A stretch of 64,000 nt of DNA from Elephas maximus indicus (GCF_024166365.1 NC_064819.1:163622793-163686792); one strand, 5' to 3'. Shown: positions 47,030 to 59,383, counted from the stretch's first letter. A program made the numbers and translations. The notes: generated by a model not told the origin, from the letters alone.

Positions 47030-47245
47030 AAGCATAAACTGGTTCAAATCTAGATTCCACCATTATTAGCTCTGAGAACCTGAACAAGTCTCTTGACCTG
47101 TTTGAGCCTCCGTTTCCTTATCTGTGGCTAAAATGGAAACTACCTTGTAAAGTTGTTGTGAGAGTTAAATCAGTTAATATATGCTGAGAATAGTACATAA
47201 CACAGTAAATTTGCTGTTATTATTATTTATTAATAATTACTGATT
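47030..47245 (+). mobile_element. MIR
   Basis: Near-complete core: ttcaaatctagattccacc, cctgtttgagcctccgtttcc, gttgttgtgagagttaaat. Confidence 0.85.
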
Positions 47246-47399
47246 ACTATTGATATTATTTACTGTGTTCTTTATAGTTGAAATGTGAGGTTTCAATATA
47301 TTTGCATAATTGTCTTCCATTTATACATAGTTATGGTGTAGTAGATAATGACACTGCCTTCTTCTTAGGCTCATAAAAGTTACAAATATTTTTTAAAAA

Positions 47400-49480
47400 G
47401 TCGTTATCAAGACAAGGACGTCCACTTTCACCACTTCTATCCAATATTGTATTAGAAGTCCTGGCCAGAGCAATAAGACAGGAAAAAGAAATAAAAGGTA
47501 TCCAGATTGGAAAAGAGAGTAAAATTACCTCTATCTGCAGATGACATGATCCTATACACAGAAAATCGCAAAGAGTCTGCAAGAAAACTTCTAGAGCTAA
47601 TAGAGGAATTTAGCAAAGTCAAAGGGTACAAGGTCAACAAACAAAAATCAGTTGGGTTTCTATATACCAGCAGTGAGAAATCTGAAAGGGAAGTTAGGGA
47701 AATGATTCCATTTACAATAGCATCTAAGAGAATAAAATACCGAGGAATAAATCTAACCAGGGATGTGAAAGACTTATACAAAGAAAATTATAAAACACTG
47801 TTATTAAGAGATTAAAAAAGACTTAAATAAATGGAAAGATGTTCCATATTCATGGATAACAAGACTTAATATTGTTAAGATGTCAACACTTCCAAAAGCC
47901 ATCTATAGATTCAACGCAACCCCAAATAAAACTAAAATAGCCTTCTCTACAGAAATGGAAAAACCAATCCTCAACTTTAAATGGAATGGCAAGAGGTCCC
48001 AAATAGCTAAAGCAATGTTGAAAGAGAAGAACACAGTAAGAGGACTCATACTTCCTTATTTTAAAACATATTATATAGCTATAGTTATCAAAACAGCCTC
48101 GTGCTGGTGTAACAATAAACACACAGACCAATGGAATAGAATTGAGAGTACAGAAATAAACCCACACATGCATGGTCAACTGATTTTTGATAAGAGTGCC
48201 AAGGGCTTCTTCAATAAATGGTGCTCGGAAGACTGAATTTCTACATGCAGGAAAATGAAACAGGATCCATACCTCATAACCATACACAAAAACAAATTCA
48301 AAATGGACTAAGGACTTAAATGTGAAAACTAAACCCATAAAATTCTTAGAAGTAAATGCAGGGGCAATGCTATCAGGCCTAGCTTTTAACAATGGATTAT
48401 CTAATACAGTAACTAGAGCACAAACAGCAAAAGACAAAATAGATAAATGGTACCTCATAAAAATTAAAAAGTTTGTTCATCAAAAGACTTTACAAAAAAA
48501 AGTGAAAAGACAAGTTACAGACTTGGAAAATATCTTTGGAAACCTTATATCCAATAAGAATCTAACAACCAAAATTTATGTAAAACTTTGACAACTTAAC
48601 AACAAAAAGAAAATTAACCCAATCATAAAATGGGCAAAGGACTTGAATAGACATTTCACTAAAGAAGATATTCAAATGGCCACCAAACACATGAAAAGAT
48701 GCTCAATGTCACTAGCCATCAAAGAGATGCAAATCAAAACCATAACAAGATACCATTTCACTCCCACTAGGATGGCTAAGTTAAAAAAAAAAAAAAAAAG
48801 TTGGCAAGGATGTGGGGAAATTGTAACCCTTATCCGTTGCTGGTAGAAATACAAAATGGTATAGATCTTGTGGAAAACAGTGTGGTGGTTCATCAAAAAA
48901 CTAAAAATAGAACTATCATATGACCCAGCAATTCCACTCCTAGATATATACCCAAAAGACTTCGAAGTAGAGACTCAAACAGATACTTGTACACCAATCT
49001 TCACTGTAGCACTATTCACAACAGCCAAAAGGTGGAAACAACCTAAATGTCCATCAACAGATGAATGGATAAACAAAATGTGGTACATACACATAATAGA
49101 CTACTACTTAGCCAGTAAGAGAAATGAAGTCTTGATACATGCTATAGTAAGGACGGAGCTTGAAAACATTATGCTGAGTGAAATAGGCCAATCACACAAG
49201 GACAAATGTTGTATAATCTCACTTACATCAAAAGACAAGTACAGGCAAATATATAGAGACCAAAGTTTATTACTGGTTACTAGGGGTGGAAGGGAGGAGG
49301 GAAGGGGGAATTACTGCTTATGGAATACTGAGTTTTGGTTTACAGTGGTGGAAAAATTGCACTGACTAAGGGTAAGCTTGCACAGCCAGTTCATGTAATT
49401 GCTGTCAATAAGTTGTACACCCATAAGAAAGTTGTGTGATAAATATATTTACAACAATGACAAAAAAAAAAAAAAAGAGT
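47400..49480 (+). mobile_element. L1 LINE, 5'-truncated ORF2 3' part
   Basis: About 2.07 kb of L1 from the late reverse-transcriptase region to a poly(A) tail at 49461-49475. Broken frames carry L1 landmarks: [12 protein letters not shown] (RT active-site FADD box, here SADD), [20 protein letters not shown], and the C-terminal [20 protein letters not shown] and [15 protein letters not shown]. Frames change repeatedly, so it is an inactive pseudogene in an FBXL4 intron, antisense to the gene. Its A-rich end directly abuts the next element at 49481. Confidence 0.9.
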
Positions 49481-50520
49481 AGCTGCCTCAGCTGCTTATG
49501 TACAACCAAACACTTCATGGATTTAAAGGTTTAGGGTCACAGTTTCATGGGACATCTCACTTAACCGGCCTAATAAGGTGCTTAATGCTCTGTTCCACCT
49601 CCTAGTTTGGTACGTAGTGCCTGGGGTCTTAAAAGTTTGCAAGTGGCCATCCAAGCCACAATAATTGGTCTATATTCACCTGGAGCAACAGAGGAAGAAG
49701 AAGAGTTAGGAACAGGAGAAGAAAATGGAATGTGTGACCAATAGCCTCCATAAACAACTGCCTCCTTTGCCATGAGACAAGAAAAACTGGATGGTGCCCG
49801 GTGACCATTACTGACTATTTTATCAAAGATTCTACAGATGCATCCTGAAAGCGGGAATTCAGATTTTCTGGAACCATGGAGGCTGGCTGAATCCCTGAAA
49901 CTACAGCCCTAAGACAATTTTTAATCCTTAAACCATAAATATCCCCTGAAGTATTCTTAAAACCAAACAATAGTTAACTAGTAAAAAATGTCTGCCTTGA
50001 ATCAGACATGAAAGGGACTGGACAGTGGGTAGGAGAGAGATGCTGACGAAAAGTGAGCTATTTGTATCAGGTGGACACTTGAGACTGTGTTGGCATCTCC
50101 TGTCTGGAGGTGGGATGGGAGGATAGAGAGAGTTGGAAGCTGGCAAAATTGTCATGAGAGACTGGAAGGGCTGACTCATTAGGGGGAGAGCAAGTGGGAG
50201 TACGGAGTAAGGTGTATATAAACATATGTGACAGTTTGACTTGATCTGTAAACGTTCGCTTGAAGCTCAATAAAAGTTAATAAAAAAAAAAGTCTGCCTT
50301 GAGCATTAAGTCTTTTAAGATCTATTTGACAACAACTTGAAAGATTAGATAGGGGCAGTGAGTTTATGTTAATGGGGAAGAAACACTCAGAAAAGGAGAG
50401 TGAGAATGGTTGCACAACTTGAAGAATGTAATAAATGTCACTGAATGGTACATGTAGAAACTTGAATTGGTGCATGCTTTGGTTGTATACATTCTCAACA
50501 ATAAAATTATTTTTTTTTTA
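49481..50520 (+). mobile_element. L1-type 3' region, interrupted by a second L1-type 3' end
   Basis: Outer element 49481-50000 plus 50303-50520 is noncoding, ending tattctcaacaataaaatt and A/T-rich. I take it as the 3' UTR of an afrotherian L1 subfamily, since the same end occurs as a target-duplicated insertion at 44727. The inner insertion is listed separately. Confidence 0.6.
50001..50291 (+). mobile_element. Nested L1-type 3' end with target-site duplication
   Basis: Flanked by gtctgccttga at 49990-50000 and 50292-50302. It ends gctcaataaaagttaat plus poly(A). It matches 63182-63470 closely (catgaaagggactggacagtg, gtgttggcatctcctgtctg). Truncated at its 5' end. Confidence 0.85.
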
Positions 50521-51034
50521 AAAAAAGGAGTCATTATACTTCTTACCTATTTTTCTTTCATGCCTCTGTAAAGTAATTCATACATTTACTAGTTCAAAGT
50601 TAGGCCACTTGACAACTGAACCCATTGTTCATTGCAAATGTGCATTTGTTTTAGGATCAGTGTTACTGACTTCTTTATGGTGCTAGAGAATCTCTTTCAG
50701 ACACCGGCTATTCTTCAAAACTAGTGTAACCAAGTGTATGATGCCTTTTTTTCCTTTTTGGAGGGCGTAGCTGTAAAATAGATTTTAACCAACTTTAGCA
50801 CCATCCTTTTAAGTGAAGCCTGTTGCTATTAGCGATCTATTTGAAGAGGCCCTTTCCTCATTCACCCTGAACTTTTCAATATATTTATCTTATAAAAGAT
50901 CTAGGCTAATTCAAGGAGGAAGCATGGGTAGGAAGGAAAATAAGCAAGGTAAGTGGGTGTGGTGTATCAAAAAAAAAAAAAAAAAAGAACTGACCATGCA
51001 GCAAAAAAACTTGGGAACTAACCCTTGCTCTATC

Positions 51035-51200
51035 TACCATTTATTAACTCCTGGGACTCCAACGTATTTCTGAATCTCAGTGCCCTCATCTATGGAAGGA
51101 CAATAATACCCAACTCCCTGAGCTGTGAAGGTTAAATTATAACACAGAATAGTATCTAGCCCAAAGTGTGCATATAACAGCTATGCAAGAATTTCTGCCG
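51035..51200 (+). mobile_element. MIR fragment
   Basis: 'ctcagtgccctcatctatgg' and 'gtgaaggttaaat' mark the MIR 3' half. Confidence 0.6.
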
Positions 51201-52111
51201 AAAAGTAGATTGAACAGCTATATACAAACAGCATCCACAAATATGTCATAAACCTGGACTGTGCAGAGATTTTAACTGAAACCACAAAGGTGTTAAAAGT
51301 CTTCAGGTTTTCTTTTTACTGAATGTTTAAAATCAGGAGAGAATATAGAAGCACTTTATGGACTAATTATTCCACTTCACGGTAGTACTGACAGATTCTC
51401 AAGGACACAGAGCAAGTGCTCTGCGGGGTGACAGAGTACCAATGGTGTGGGCAAAGGCACTGGTGGTGCTGTGAGCTTGGCTAACATAAAAGGTCACAGC
51501 ATCTCACAGGCTTCCTCGCTGACGAATGCAGTAAGGACACGGAACTGAAACCTCAGAACTGGAAAAAGATGTTCAATAGACCTGCCTTGGGGTAGAACTA
51601 GTCCTAAAAACAAGGATTATTGGCAAGGAAATTTCACATTACTTAATCAAGAATTTAATATCAAGAAGCTTTTATCTAACTTGTATTCAAACAGATTAAT
51701 TTCATCTTTTCTGTCCTTCATAAAAATGGAGAACGCAGCTCATGTGAACTCTCACTCTTCTCACTAGACCAAAAAGTAGTTATTTAGAGCTTTCTGATAG
51801 GTTCAACTATAAAATTTTGTTATTGCCCTCAAGGCTGTGAACAAGGTCAGGCATTTTCAATTGACTAATATTGCATTCAGCACTGAAAACTGATGCTGGC
51901 AGTGTTTCAAGTCCTATTTTACTTAAGTACATATGTAATCACTATCAATTGCTCTATCTTGCATTTCCTACTGAACCAAGCAGTCTTACAAAGACAACAT
52001 TTTTATTGTATCCAAGAAGCTTTTTTTTTTTCTTTTCTTGCAAAAAGTCTTAAATTACGTTTTGTATCAAAGAAACAGGATTTAAACCTAATTTATATAC
52101 TGTATCCTTAC
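51200..52111. other. FBXL4 intron sequence, unique
   Basis: No repeat or coding segment recognised. It ends with the sequence 3' of the donor of the 52112-52424 exon. Confidence 0.5.
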
Positions 52112-52424
52112 CTAGTATGTCCAGTTGCTGTAATCTGGTACAATTACCTGCCAGTTCTTCAATGTCTGTGTCACACACAGACCTGTTAGCTGTAAGAAAG
52201 AGTTTCTGCAAGTTTGGAAGCTGGCGTGCAAGTCTGGCGAAGCACCCGGTGCTGCTCTGCAGAGTGGGGCACCAGCCGAGGTCTAGCTCCTCCAGAAGCT
52301 GACACCCAGAAGCCAGTTCTGCTATCCCGTTCTCAGTAATATTCTTACATCGCCAGAGATCCAGGGTCTGGAGTTTTTTACACTTGGCTCCTATCATGCT
52401 AGCTATCACATCATAGTCTTCAAT
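52112..52424 (-). CDS. FBXL4: FBXL4 penultimate coding exon (leucine-rich repeats)
   Basis: This exon encodes 104 residues plus the first base of a split Gly codon. The acceptor is tttaatttccag directly before ATTGAAGAC (I-E-D-Y-D-V), and the donor is CTAG/gtaagg. The peptide holds three to four F-box-type leucine-rich repeats: [50 protein letters not shown] and RLQQLDILG. Such repeats form the curved substrate-binding face of the SCF receptor. Its length, 313 nt, gives phase 0 in and phase 1 out, matching the neighbours exactly. The open frame runs past the acceptor to 52508, but those extra residues are intron read-through. Confidence 0.96.
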
Positions 52425-53219
52425 CTGGAAATTAAACAATTGCAATCGCTTATATTTTATGCTCAGAAAGGCAAACTGTTTATGCCAAGTTAGAACATTC
52501 TTAATCATCTCCTATTGTTTGCTTCCATGTAAACATACCCACATTCTCGTTAATACAGATCGGCCCACACATGCTCACAGATCTGCCACTGTTTCATAAA
52601 ACAGCAAGAGTAATCACTTACTTAAAAATCCATTTAACAGAACTCCAGACAGAGGACATTAATGAATTAAATCCCAAAGCAGTCTGAAACCCTCAGTCTC
52701 TCATGAAGAATTTGAGGATTATGCATTGCTCTTTTATGCCTATCACTTTGACCTTGCTGCTGCTCATTGACGGGGCCCAGTTTCTTCTACTTTATACGTG
52801 ATTAATAAGCTTTGGTAGGTACACAAAATCTCCCCGACAAAGATGTGCATTTTGTTAGGCTCTCAAACACTATGTGGGAATGCTGGTAGTGTTAATAAGG
52901 ATACCAGTTTTAGGTTAAACAAGGCATTTGCAGACTAAATATACAATAATTAAACATTTAGATTACAATATATTAATCATTGCCAGTTATTAGTGGGGCT
53001 CAATAATTTATTTCATGCTCATTGAATAAAGGTCTAATAATCAAGGATTAAACATTTCAGTCCTTGGGCTTTACATGTTTTAATACTGTTTCTTTAAACA
53101 GGTTCTTCTAAGAAGTTCATTTGATCTTGTTATAAGCAGGTACCAAAATTATTATCTGAAGTCAAGGGAAAAGAAAACAGCAAACCTTTCCATTGATTAT
53201 CTCCTTTCTCTTCTTCATT

Positions 53220-53870
53220 TGTTAATTCATTTGTTCAACAAATATTTATTTATGCACCTACTATGTGCTATACCTGCCCAGATGCTGGGAAAAGCAATGA
53301 ACCAAAAAAAAAAAAAAAAGACAACCTCATTCACATATTCTGGGGAAAGACATGTAAACAAGTAAATAAGCAAAATTAGTCCAGAGAGTGTTAAGTGGTG
53401 AGAAAACAATAAAACAGAGGGGTGAGAGCAAATAGTTTCAGGAGTTGAGGGAAGGGGTGGTGGTGGTTGTTAGATCTCCAGAGAAGGCTTCCCTAAAGAG
53501 ATAACCTTTAACCTAAAAGCTGAATGAAAAGACAGAGCCAGCCATGAGAAGACCTGAAGGCAGAAGAGCAAGTGCAAAGGCAAGACTGAGCTTTGCGCAT
53601 TCAAGGAAAAGAAAAAAGATCGGTATGACCCAAAGGCAGTGAAGGAGTAAAACAGGTTACGAGGCGGGCATAGTTATGCAGGGGCCAGGGCATTTATGCC
53701 ATGGAAGGAGTTTGGATTTTTATTTTTAAGTACCACAGGAAGTCAGTGGAGGGTTTTAAGCAGATGAGTGACATAATATGATTTACGTTAAAATAAAAAC
53801 CCCTCTGGTCGCTGTCTGAAGAGTGGACTATGGTGGCTAAGAATGGAGGAAGAAGCCCAGGTCTGCAATA
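53220..53870 (-). mobile_element. L2 LINE 3' region
   Basis: Antisense L2: 'aattcatttgttcaacaaatatttatttatgcacc', later 'gagaaggcttccctaaagag' and 'gtggagggttttaagcagatg'. An A-run at 53302-53318 interrupts it. One of the longest L2 pieces in the window. Confidence 0.7.
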
Positions 53871-54489
53871 GTTGAAAGGAGAAGTGATGAGGACTTAGAT
53901 TAAGGTGGTAGCAGTGGAACTGCAGATATAGACAGATTTGGGGATATAAATTGGTGTCAGAAGCAAAGATGGAAAGAGTGGAATCAACATTTTCTAAGTT
54001 TTTGGTCTTCAGCAACTGTGTGTATGTATGGTGATATCACAGAGAAGAGTAGGAGAAACAGGCTTGGGATATAACTATCTCCTTAAGTGAGTACACCCAA
54101 ACAACATAAAACTGTAGCTTTGATAGCTAGTTTGGACAATTAGCTTCTTTAGAAAGAAGCAATTAAAAAACTTTCTGTAACCCATGATTCTGATTGTGTT
54201 GAATTTCTATCAGGGAAATCTCAGGGGCATAGGGACTAATTCTCTGTCAGGATAATATTCAGTGAGAAATTCCTTCAAGAGTTTTTGCTGTGAAATGTTC
54301 ACAGCATTATTAAACACACCAGGCACAAAGAAATTCAGGACTGGGTAAATAAGAATCAAACCAAATAGTTTTTACTGGATTGAAGGCAACACATTCCCCC
54401 TCCCCTTACTAATTAAAATCCCTTTTTTTTTTTTTTTTTCTGAATTACACAGAGTAATTACACAGAACTCTTCTTTCCCTCAGAGATTA

Positions 54490-54640
54490 GATACTTTTCA
54501 CATTTATTTTCTCATTCATTATCACTAATTACAAAAAAACATGACATATGTCACAGAGGAACTGTCGCCAAGAAATTGGGTGACTTGACCAGGATCACAC
54601 AATTAGTAGGAAATCTAAGAAGATGTAAGCTAGGTTTTAC
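54490..54640 (-). mobile_element. MIR fragment
   Basis: 'tgacttgaccaggatcacac' is the antisense MIR core. Confidence 0.6.
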
Positions 54641-54679
54641 AGTTCTGTAATTTAGCCAACTTTAAATTACTTTGAGGAG

Positions 54680-54990
54680 CAGTATCTAACAGAAATGCAA
54701 ATTATGTATGTAATTTAAAATTTTCTGTCATATTAAAAAGTAAAAAGATATAGATAAAATTAAGTTTAATAATATATTTTATTTAATCCAACACACCTAT
54801 AACCATCATTTCAAACATAATTAATATTAAAATATTGACACATTTTACATTTTTTGGTACTAAGCCTTCAATACCTGGTGTATATTTTACACTTACCTCA
54901 TATTTCAATTTGTACTAGCCACGTTTCAAGTGCTCAACAGCCACATGTGGCCTAGCAGTAGGTATCATACTGGGCAGCACAGACTTACGG
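54680..54990. mobile_element. hAT-Charlie element (MER5-like)
   Basis: 'cacgtttcaagtgctcaacagccacatgtggc' followed by 'catactgggcagcac' at the right end, and 'gcagtatctaacagaaatg' at the left end, are MER5/Charlie termini. Confidence 0.65.
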
Positions 54991-55133
54991 GCTGATTACT
55001 AAGTTAGGATATTGTGCATGTTTGTTATTTCTCTTTCTCTTAGCCTACCAACAGGCTACTTCATTGCTTTTCCTCTCTTTCTGGGACTACTTAGGCAGAA
55101 AAGAAATACAAAGCTCAATTTATTAACGTGACT

Positions 55134-55338
55134 TAAGGGTGGCGCAACGGTTAAGCGCTCAGCTACTAACCACTAACCCAAAGGCTGGTGTTTGAACCCA
55201 CCCAGCAGCTCTGCAGGAGAAAGGCCGGGTGATCTGCTACCATAAAGATTAGTCTAGAAAATCCTATGGGGCAGTTCTGCTCCATCACATGGGGTTACTA
55301 TGAGTCGAAAATTGACTAGACAACACCTAACAACAACT
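55134..55338 (+). mobile_element. AfroSINE, RTE-tailed variant
   Basis: Long variant ending attgactagacaacacctaacaacaac, the RTE-type tail. Confidence 0.8.
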
Positions 55339-55339
55339 T

Positions 55340-55900
55340 TTATTCTGGTTTTTACATAAGCACATAGTGGCTACCCAGGATAAAAACTGTATTTCCTAGC
55401 TTTCCTTGCTACAAACTATGTCATACGGCTACGTTCTGGATGACAGGATGTAAGCTTCAAAAGATATGCAACTTCTAGAAAATGTCCCTAAGTGTCCTTT
55501 CCTTATACTCCACTGCTCGCTTTGCTGGAGCTCTATTTTGAGCCATTAGGTCATATTGTGATCTTAGGGATGGTGGTAAGAGTCCCTGGGTGCTGTAAAC
55601 AGTTAAGCACTCAACTACTAGCCAAAAGTTTAGCTGTTTGAACCCATCCAGAGATGCCTCAGAAGACAGGCCTGGAGATCTGCTTCTGAAATGTCTTGAA
55701 AATCCTAAGGAGCAGTTTTACTCTGCACACATAGGGCCACCACAAGTGAGAATAAACTTAACAACAATAACAATGATTGTGGAACAAGCTAGAAATCTGA
55801 GTCTCTGAAGAGTCTCAGGAGTAGATCCACCTTTTCAACTTGAATCACTCACCTTCAATGCTTCATTTATATGAAAGATAAATAAACTTCCTAGTCATGT
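55340..55900 (+). mobile_element. Possible LTR with nested AfroSINE
   Basis: Flanks of the AfroSINE read as one old LTR-like sequence ending in tatatgaaagataaataaacttc, a typical LTR poly(A)-signal region. The family is uncertain. Confidence 0.35.
55581..55772 (+). mobile_element. AfroSINE, RTE-tailed variant, old
   Basis: Starts gagtccctgggtgctgtaaac and ends aaacttaacaacaataacaa. Confidence 0.75.
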
Positions 55901-57245
55901 GGGGTTTTTTGATCAATGGCAGTTGAACCTAATTCTAGCCAATATACTTGCCGGTGAATTTGCTAAAAGATTTGGTGGATGAGAAGGCTGGAATGAATGG
56001 TTAAAGCAAGATTCTACTTACTTTGGGATTTTATTATCTATTTTTTCACTACTTTCTATTACTGTGGATACTAAAACTTGAAACCAAAGAGATGATCAAC
56101 TACTCAAAAAAGAAATTTTTTAAAAATTCTCTTTCCAATCTAAGAAAAAATGGAAGTTTCCAAAGAGTCATAGCAAAAATCTTTATGGCTCTGACTAGAA
56201 TACCTAGCTTTGTTACCGATGGGATAGTTGTCTTCAGAAGTTCTTGTCACTGCAAATCTGTCAAACTGGCACTCGTGGCACAGAGATTAGTTTCAGAAAA
56301 AAAAGTGGCACAACTAATTCAGTATCAACATTGCATTCAATACTGAAAAAATATGCCATTTAGAGAATGATGATAGAGAAGACATGTGATAGGTCATAAT
56401 CATTGTGCATAAACACAGCACTCTATGCAGACAAGTTTCATAAAAATCACAAATCTGAAAATTGTTATTATTTTGATTCAAAAATAAAATATCAAGTGAG
56501 TCATCTGCCTTTTACTCAATTAACAGAAAAGAAGCTGAGAGGTAAACGTGGTATTAAACTATCAACCAAGAGCTGTCTCACTGTCCTGGTGAACACTGGA
56601 CCTAACTGTGACCAGTATTTCTATGACAAGTACACAGTGCTGTCCCGATCATGACTTCAGTAATGGTAACAGCAATGTTAGCAGTAGTTTTGAACTTCAT
56701 TGTTCATTCCTTAAAACTTCATTTCTTGGGAAATAAATATCAGTAGTAACAATCTTACGAGTAACTAAAAAAAAAAAAAAAAAGAGTAACTACATACTTC
56801 AATTTAAAAATAGCAAATTTATCTAAAGCGGCACTTAATAGATGCGCTATGGAAAAATGGGTTCAGTAGTCAGGGAAGGCTGAAAAACACTAGTTGAAGC
56901 AAAGGTAAACAATTTTCTTTGTTGTAGGACATACCATTCTGAAACTCCAAGAGTAGGATATAGTAGCATCATTTCCTAATTTTGATTAGGAATCTCCCCC
57001 ACTCACCCCTACCCTTCCACATAAGCATCTTTTAAAAATGGAATATACCAAAGGTCTAATATTCCATGAGTCAGCTTTGGAAAATACAGATGTAAAGTTA
57101 AAATACATAGGCTTCCACCTATAAAAATACATACAATTCCAACTATAAAGTTTCCATGGTCAGAGGTCTGCTTTTCTAGGGAATGTTGCTCCAGATTTAA
57201 GAGAGGTAAATAACGGACGGATTAAGGTACCACTAGCCCAAGTCT

Positions 57246-57408
57246 GGAAACCCTGGTGGCGTAGTGGTTAAGAGCTATGGCTGCCAACCAAAAGGTCAGC
57301 AGTTCAAATCTGTCAGGCACTCCTTGGAAACTGGATGGGGCAGCTATACCTTGTCCTATAGGATCGCTATGAGTTGGAATCGACTCGATGGCAATGGGCT
57401 TAGTTTAT
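57246..57408 (+). mobile_element. AfroSINE with target-site duplication
   Basis: Young-looking copy (head gaaaccctggtggcgtagtgg) flanked by ccaagtctg on both sides (near 57237 and 57410). Confidence 0.9.
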
Positions 57409-57616
57409 ACCAAGTCTGAACAGAGCCCTTACCATCTAAAGTGGGCAGACTAGCAATAAGCAAAGATCCAAGTGACAGTAAAGTGGTTGGTTTATTGTCA
57501 CAAAATCTGCAATCAACACACAATAGAATCTACACAGAAAAACCACCAAAGGGACCCACATAAACCTGTAAAATGGTTTACCAAGGTAAGAATTTGACCA
57601 GTAGTAAGGAGACCTA

Positions 57617-57783
57617 GGAGCCCTGGTGGCCTAGCTGTTAAGAGCTTGGCTGGAACCAAAAGGTCTGCAGTTCAAATCCACCAGCTGCTCCTTGGAAACC
57701 ATATGGGGCAGTTCTACTGTCCTATAGGGCTGCCATGAGTCAGAATCTCCCTTCATGGCAACGGGTTTGGGGTTTTTTGGTTT
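57617..57783 (+). mobile_element. AfroSINE
   Basis: Complete copy with an internal small deletion before ggaaccaaaagg. It ends ggcaacgggtttggggtttttt. Confidence 0.88.
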
Positions 57784-57793
57784 ATGCTGAGTC

Positions 57794-57961
57794 GGAAACC
57801 CTGGTGGCGTAGTGGTTAAGTGCTATGGCTGCAAACCAAAGGGCTGGCAGTTCGAATCCGTCAGGCGCTCCTTGGAAACTCTATGGGGCAGTTCTACTCT
57901 GTCCTGTAGGGTCGCTATGAGTCGGAATCGACTTGACGGCACTGGGTTTGGTTTGGTTTTG
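57794..57961 (+). mobile_element. AfroSINE, youngest-looking copy
   Basis: Flanked by atgctgagtc on both sides. It retains A-box-like (tagtggttaagtg) and B-box-like (ggcagttcgaatccg) Pol III promoter sequences and a CpG-rich tail (ggtcgctatgagtcggaatc), all close to the consensus I infer from the window. Confidence 0.92.
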
Positions 57962-58262
57962 GAATGCTGAGTCAGTGGCTCCCAAGATTGTTTCCAGAGT
58001 CCAGGACGGGCCTGAGCCCATACTTGGGGTTTAAGCAGGCCCAACCATCGGAATTAAAGACCACGGGGACATGGAGACAAATATACCATTATACTCTTCT
58101 ACTGGCAAATCATGGGGCAGCTCTGAACCCACTGGTGAGCCCCAAAAGATGTTCAAATGCAATCTGTTCTAGGTCAGGGACCCTGCCTGTTGATTTCAAG
58201 CTTAGGACACCAGGAGAATTGCTCTGGAATCTTGCAAACATCCTGCTTATTTAGGTCCTCCT

Positions 58263-58597
58263 ACTATGTGGCTGTAAATGTGGAATGGTCTGAAGATTTC
58301 CTGAGTCTGCTTTTGGTGGTAAGGAAGTAAAGAGGAATGGATTTCCAGTCAGTTATACAGGTTATTTTTATTTTTTTTTTACTATGTGGCTGTAAATGTG
58401 GAATGGTCTGAAGATTTCCTGAGTCTGCTTTTGGTGGTAGGGAAGTAAAGAGGAATGGATTTCCAGTCAGTTATACAGGTTATTTTTATTTTTTTTTTAC
58501 TATGTGGCTGTAAATGTGGAATGGTCTGAAGATTTCCTGAGTCTGCTTTTGGTGGTAGGGAAGTAAAGAGGAATGGATTTCCAGTCAGTTATACAGG
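58263..58597. repeat. 118-bp tandem repeat, 2.84 copies
   Basis: Units start at 58263, 58381 and 58499, each with actatgtggctgtaaatg. Copies 1 and 2 differ at one base (A to G near position 59 of the unit). Copies 2 and 3 are identical over the 99 bp that copy 3 covers. Each full unit ends in a ttatttttatttttttttt spacer. Confidence 0.97.
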
Positions 58598-59311
58598 CAG
58601 ATACACTTCTGGTGAGTGCATGCAATACCCAAACACTCCAAGAATTCTATTGGCCCTTGAAGTATCTGTTTAAAAGTCATGTAATTTAGATGAAAAAATT
58701 TAAGTCTTCTCATTAACTCAGAGGCACATAAAATTATAATTTTAAATCTAGAAGGGACTTTAAGAGATCATCTAGTCTAACAGTCCCTCAGCATTTAGGT
58801 TTCACAGACAACTAAAATTAAAAAAGAAAAAAAAAAAATTTAGTTCCAACATAGAGTGGTCATCTTTCTATTTTTCCCAGTAAGGTTAATAAAGCAACCA
58901 CAAAAACAAATTACTATCAGCAACATTTCCAGGGAAAAAAATTTCAGAAATTTAAAACCTAAATTTAGCTTTATGAAAAACTTACTAAACTACTAGCATC
59001 TGTGTGCGTGACTGGTATCTTATTTCGTAAAGAAATCAAGAGAGGTAAGTTGTTTGTATGAGGTAACATCTGGCTTGAGGCAAAATGCAACTCCTGTCGA
59101 CCACGCTATACTTTCCTTGTTCTCAGAAATAATATCAAAGACATACTCTCTAATGTACAAAAAATGTCTGAAAGTGGAGTACAAAGTAGTTAACTTTAAA
59201 TCTGAAAAATTGCGAGATAGGCTGGGGTAGAATAGGGCAGGCCAGCGAAGGGAACATAAAATTTACACAGGTGAACAAGAGAAAGAGTACAGAGAATTTT
59301 TAAATACTTAC

Positions 59312-59383
59312 CATTACACAACTACCCAAACTGAGGTGCTGAAGCTCTGAACAGAAGTTCAAAATGCTGAGCAGTGCTGTTTG
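59312..59383 (-). CDS. FBXL4: FBXL4 coding exon (third from last)
   Basis: A 72-nt exon, 24 codons, phase 0 at both ends. It reads QTALLSILNFC then SELQHLSLGSCVM, the leucine-rich repeat that precedes IEDYDV of the next exon. The donor is ATG/gtaagt, near consensus. The acceptor (gatggcag before CAAACA) has a poor pyrimidine tract. The flanking frames do not stay open, so this exon is too short to show as a long frame. Upstream FBXL4 exons, including the F-box, must lie beyond position 64000. Confidence 0.92.

Larger units (their letters stand above)
52425..59311 (-). other. FBXL4: FBXL4 intron
   Basis: 6.89 kb with GT-AG ends. Contains L2, MIR, hAT-Charlie, LTR-like and AfroSINE insertions and a 118-bp tandem array. 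The stretches 52.43-53.2, 55.9-57.2 and 58.6-59.3 kb show nothing I can name. Confidence 0.9.

Noticed and set aside
47507-47815. 102-codon frame as a host gene
   Set aside because: It is L1 ORF2 sequence ([29 protein letters not shown]) in a truncated copy.
52425-52508. Extension of the FBXL4 open frame upstream of ATTGAAGAC
   Set aside because: A clear acceptor (tttaatttccag) precedes the exon and the preceding residues do not match FBXL4, whereas the 59312-59383 exon supplies the correct ones.
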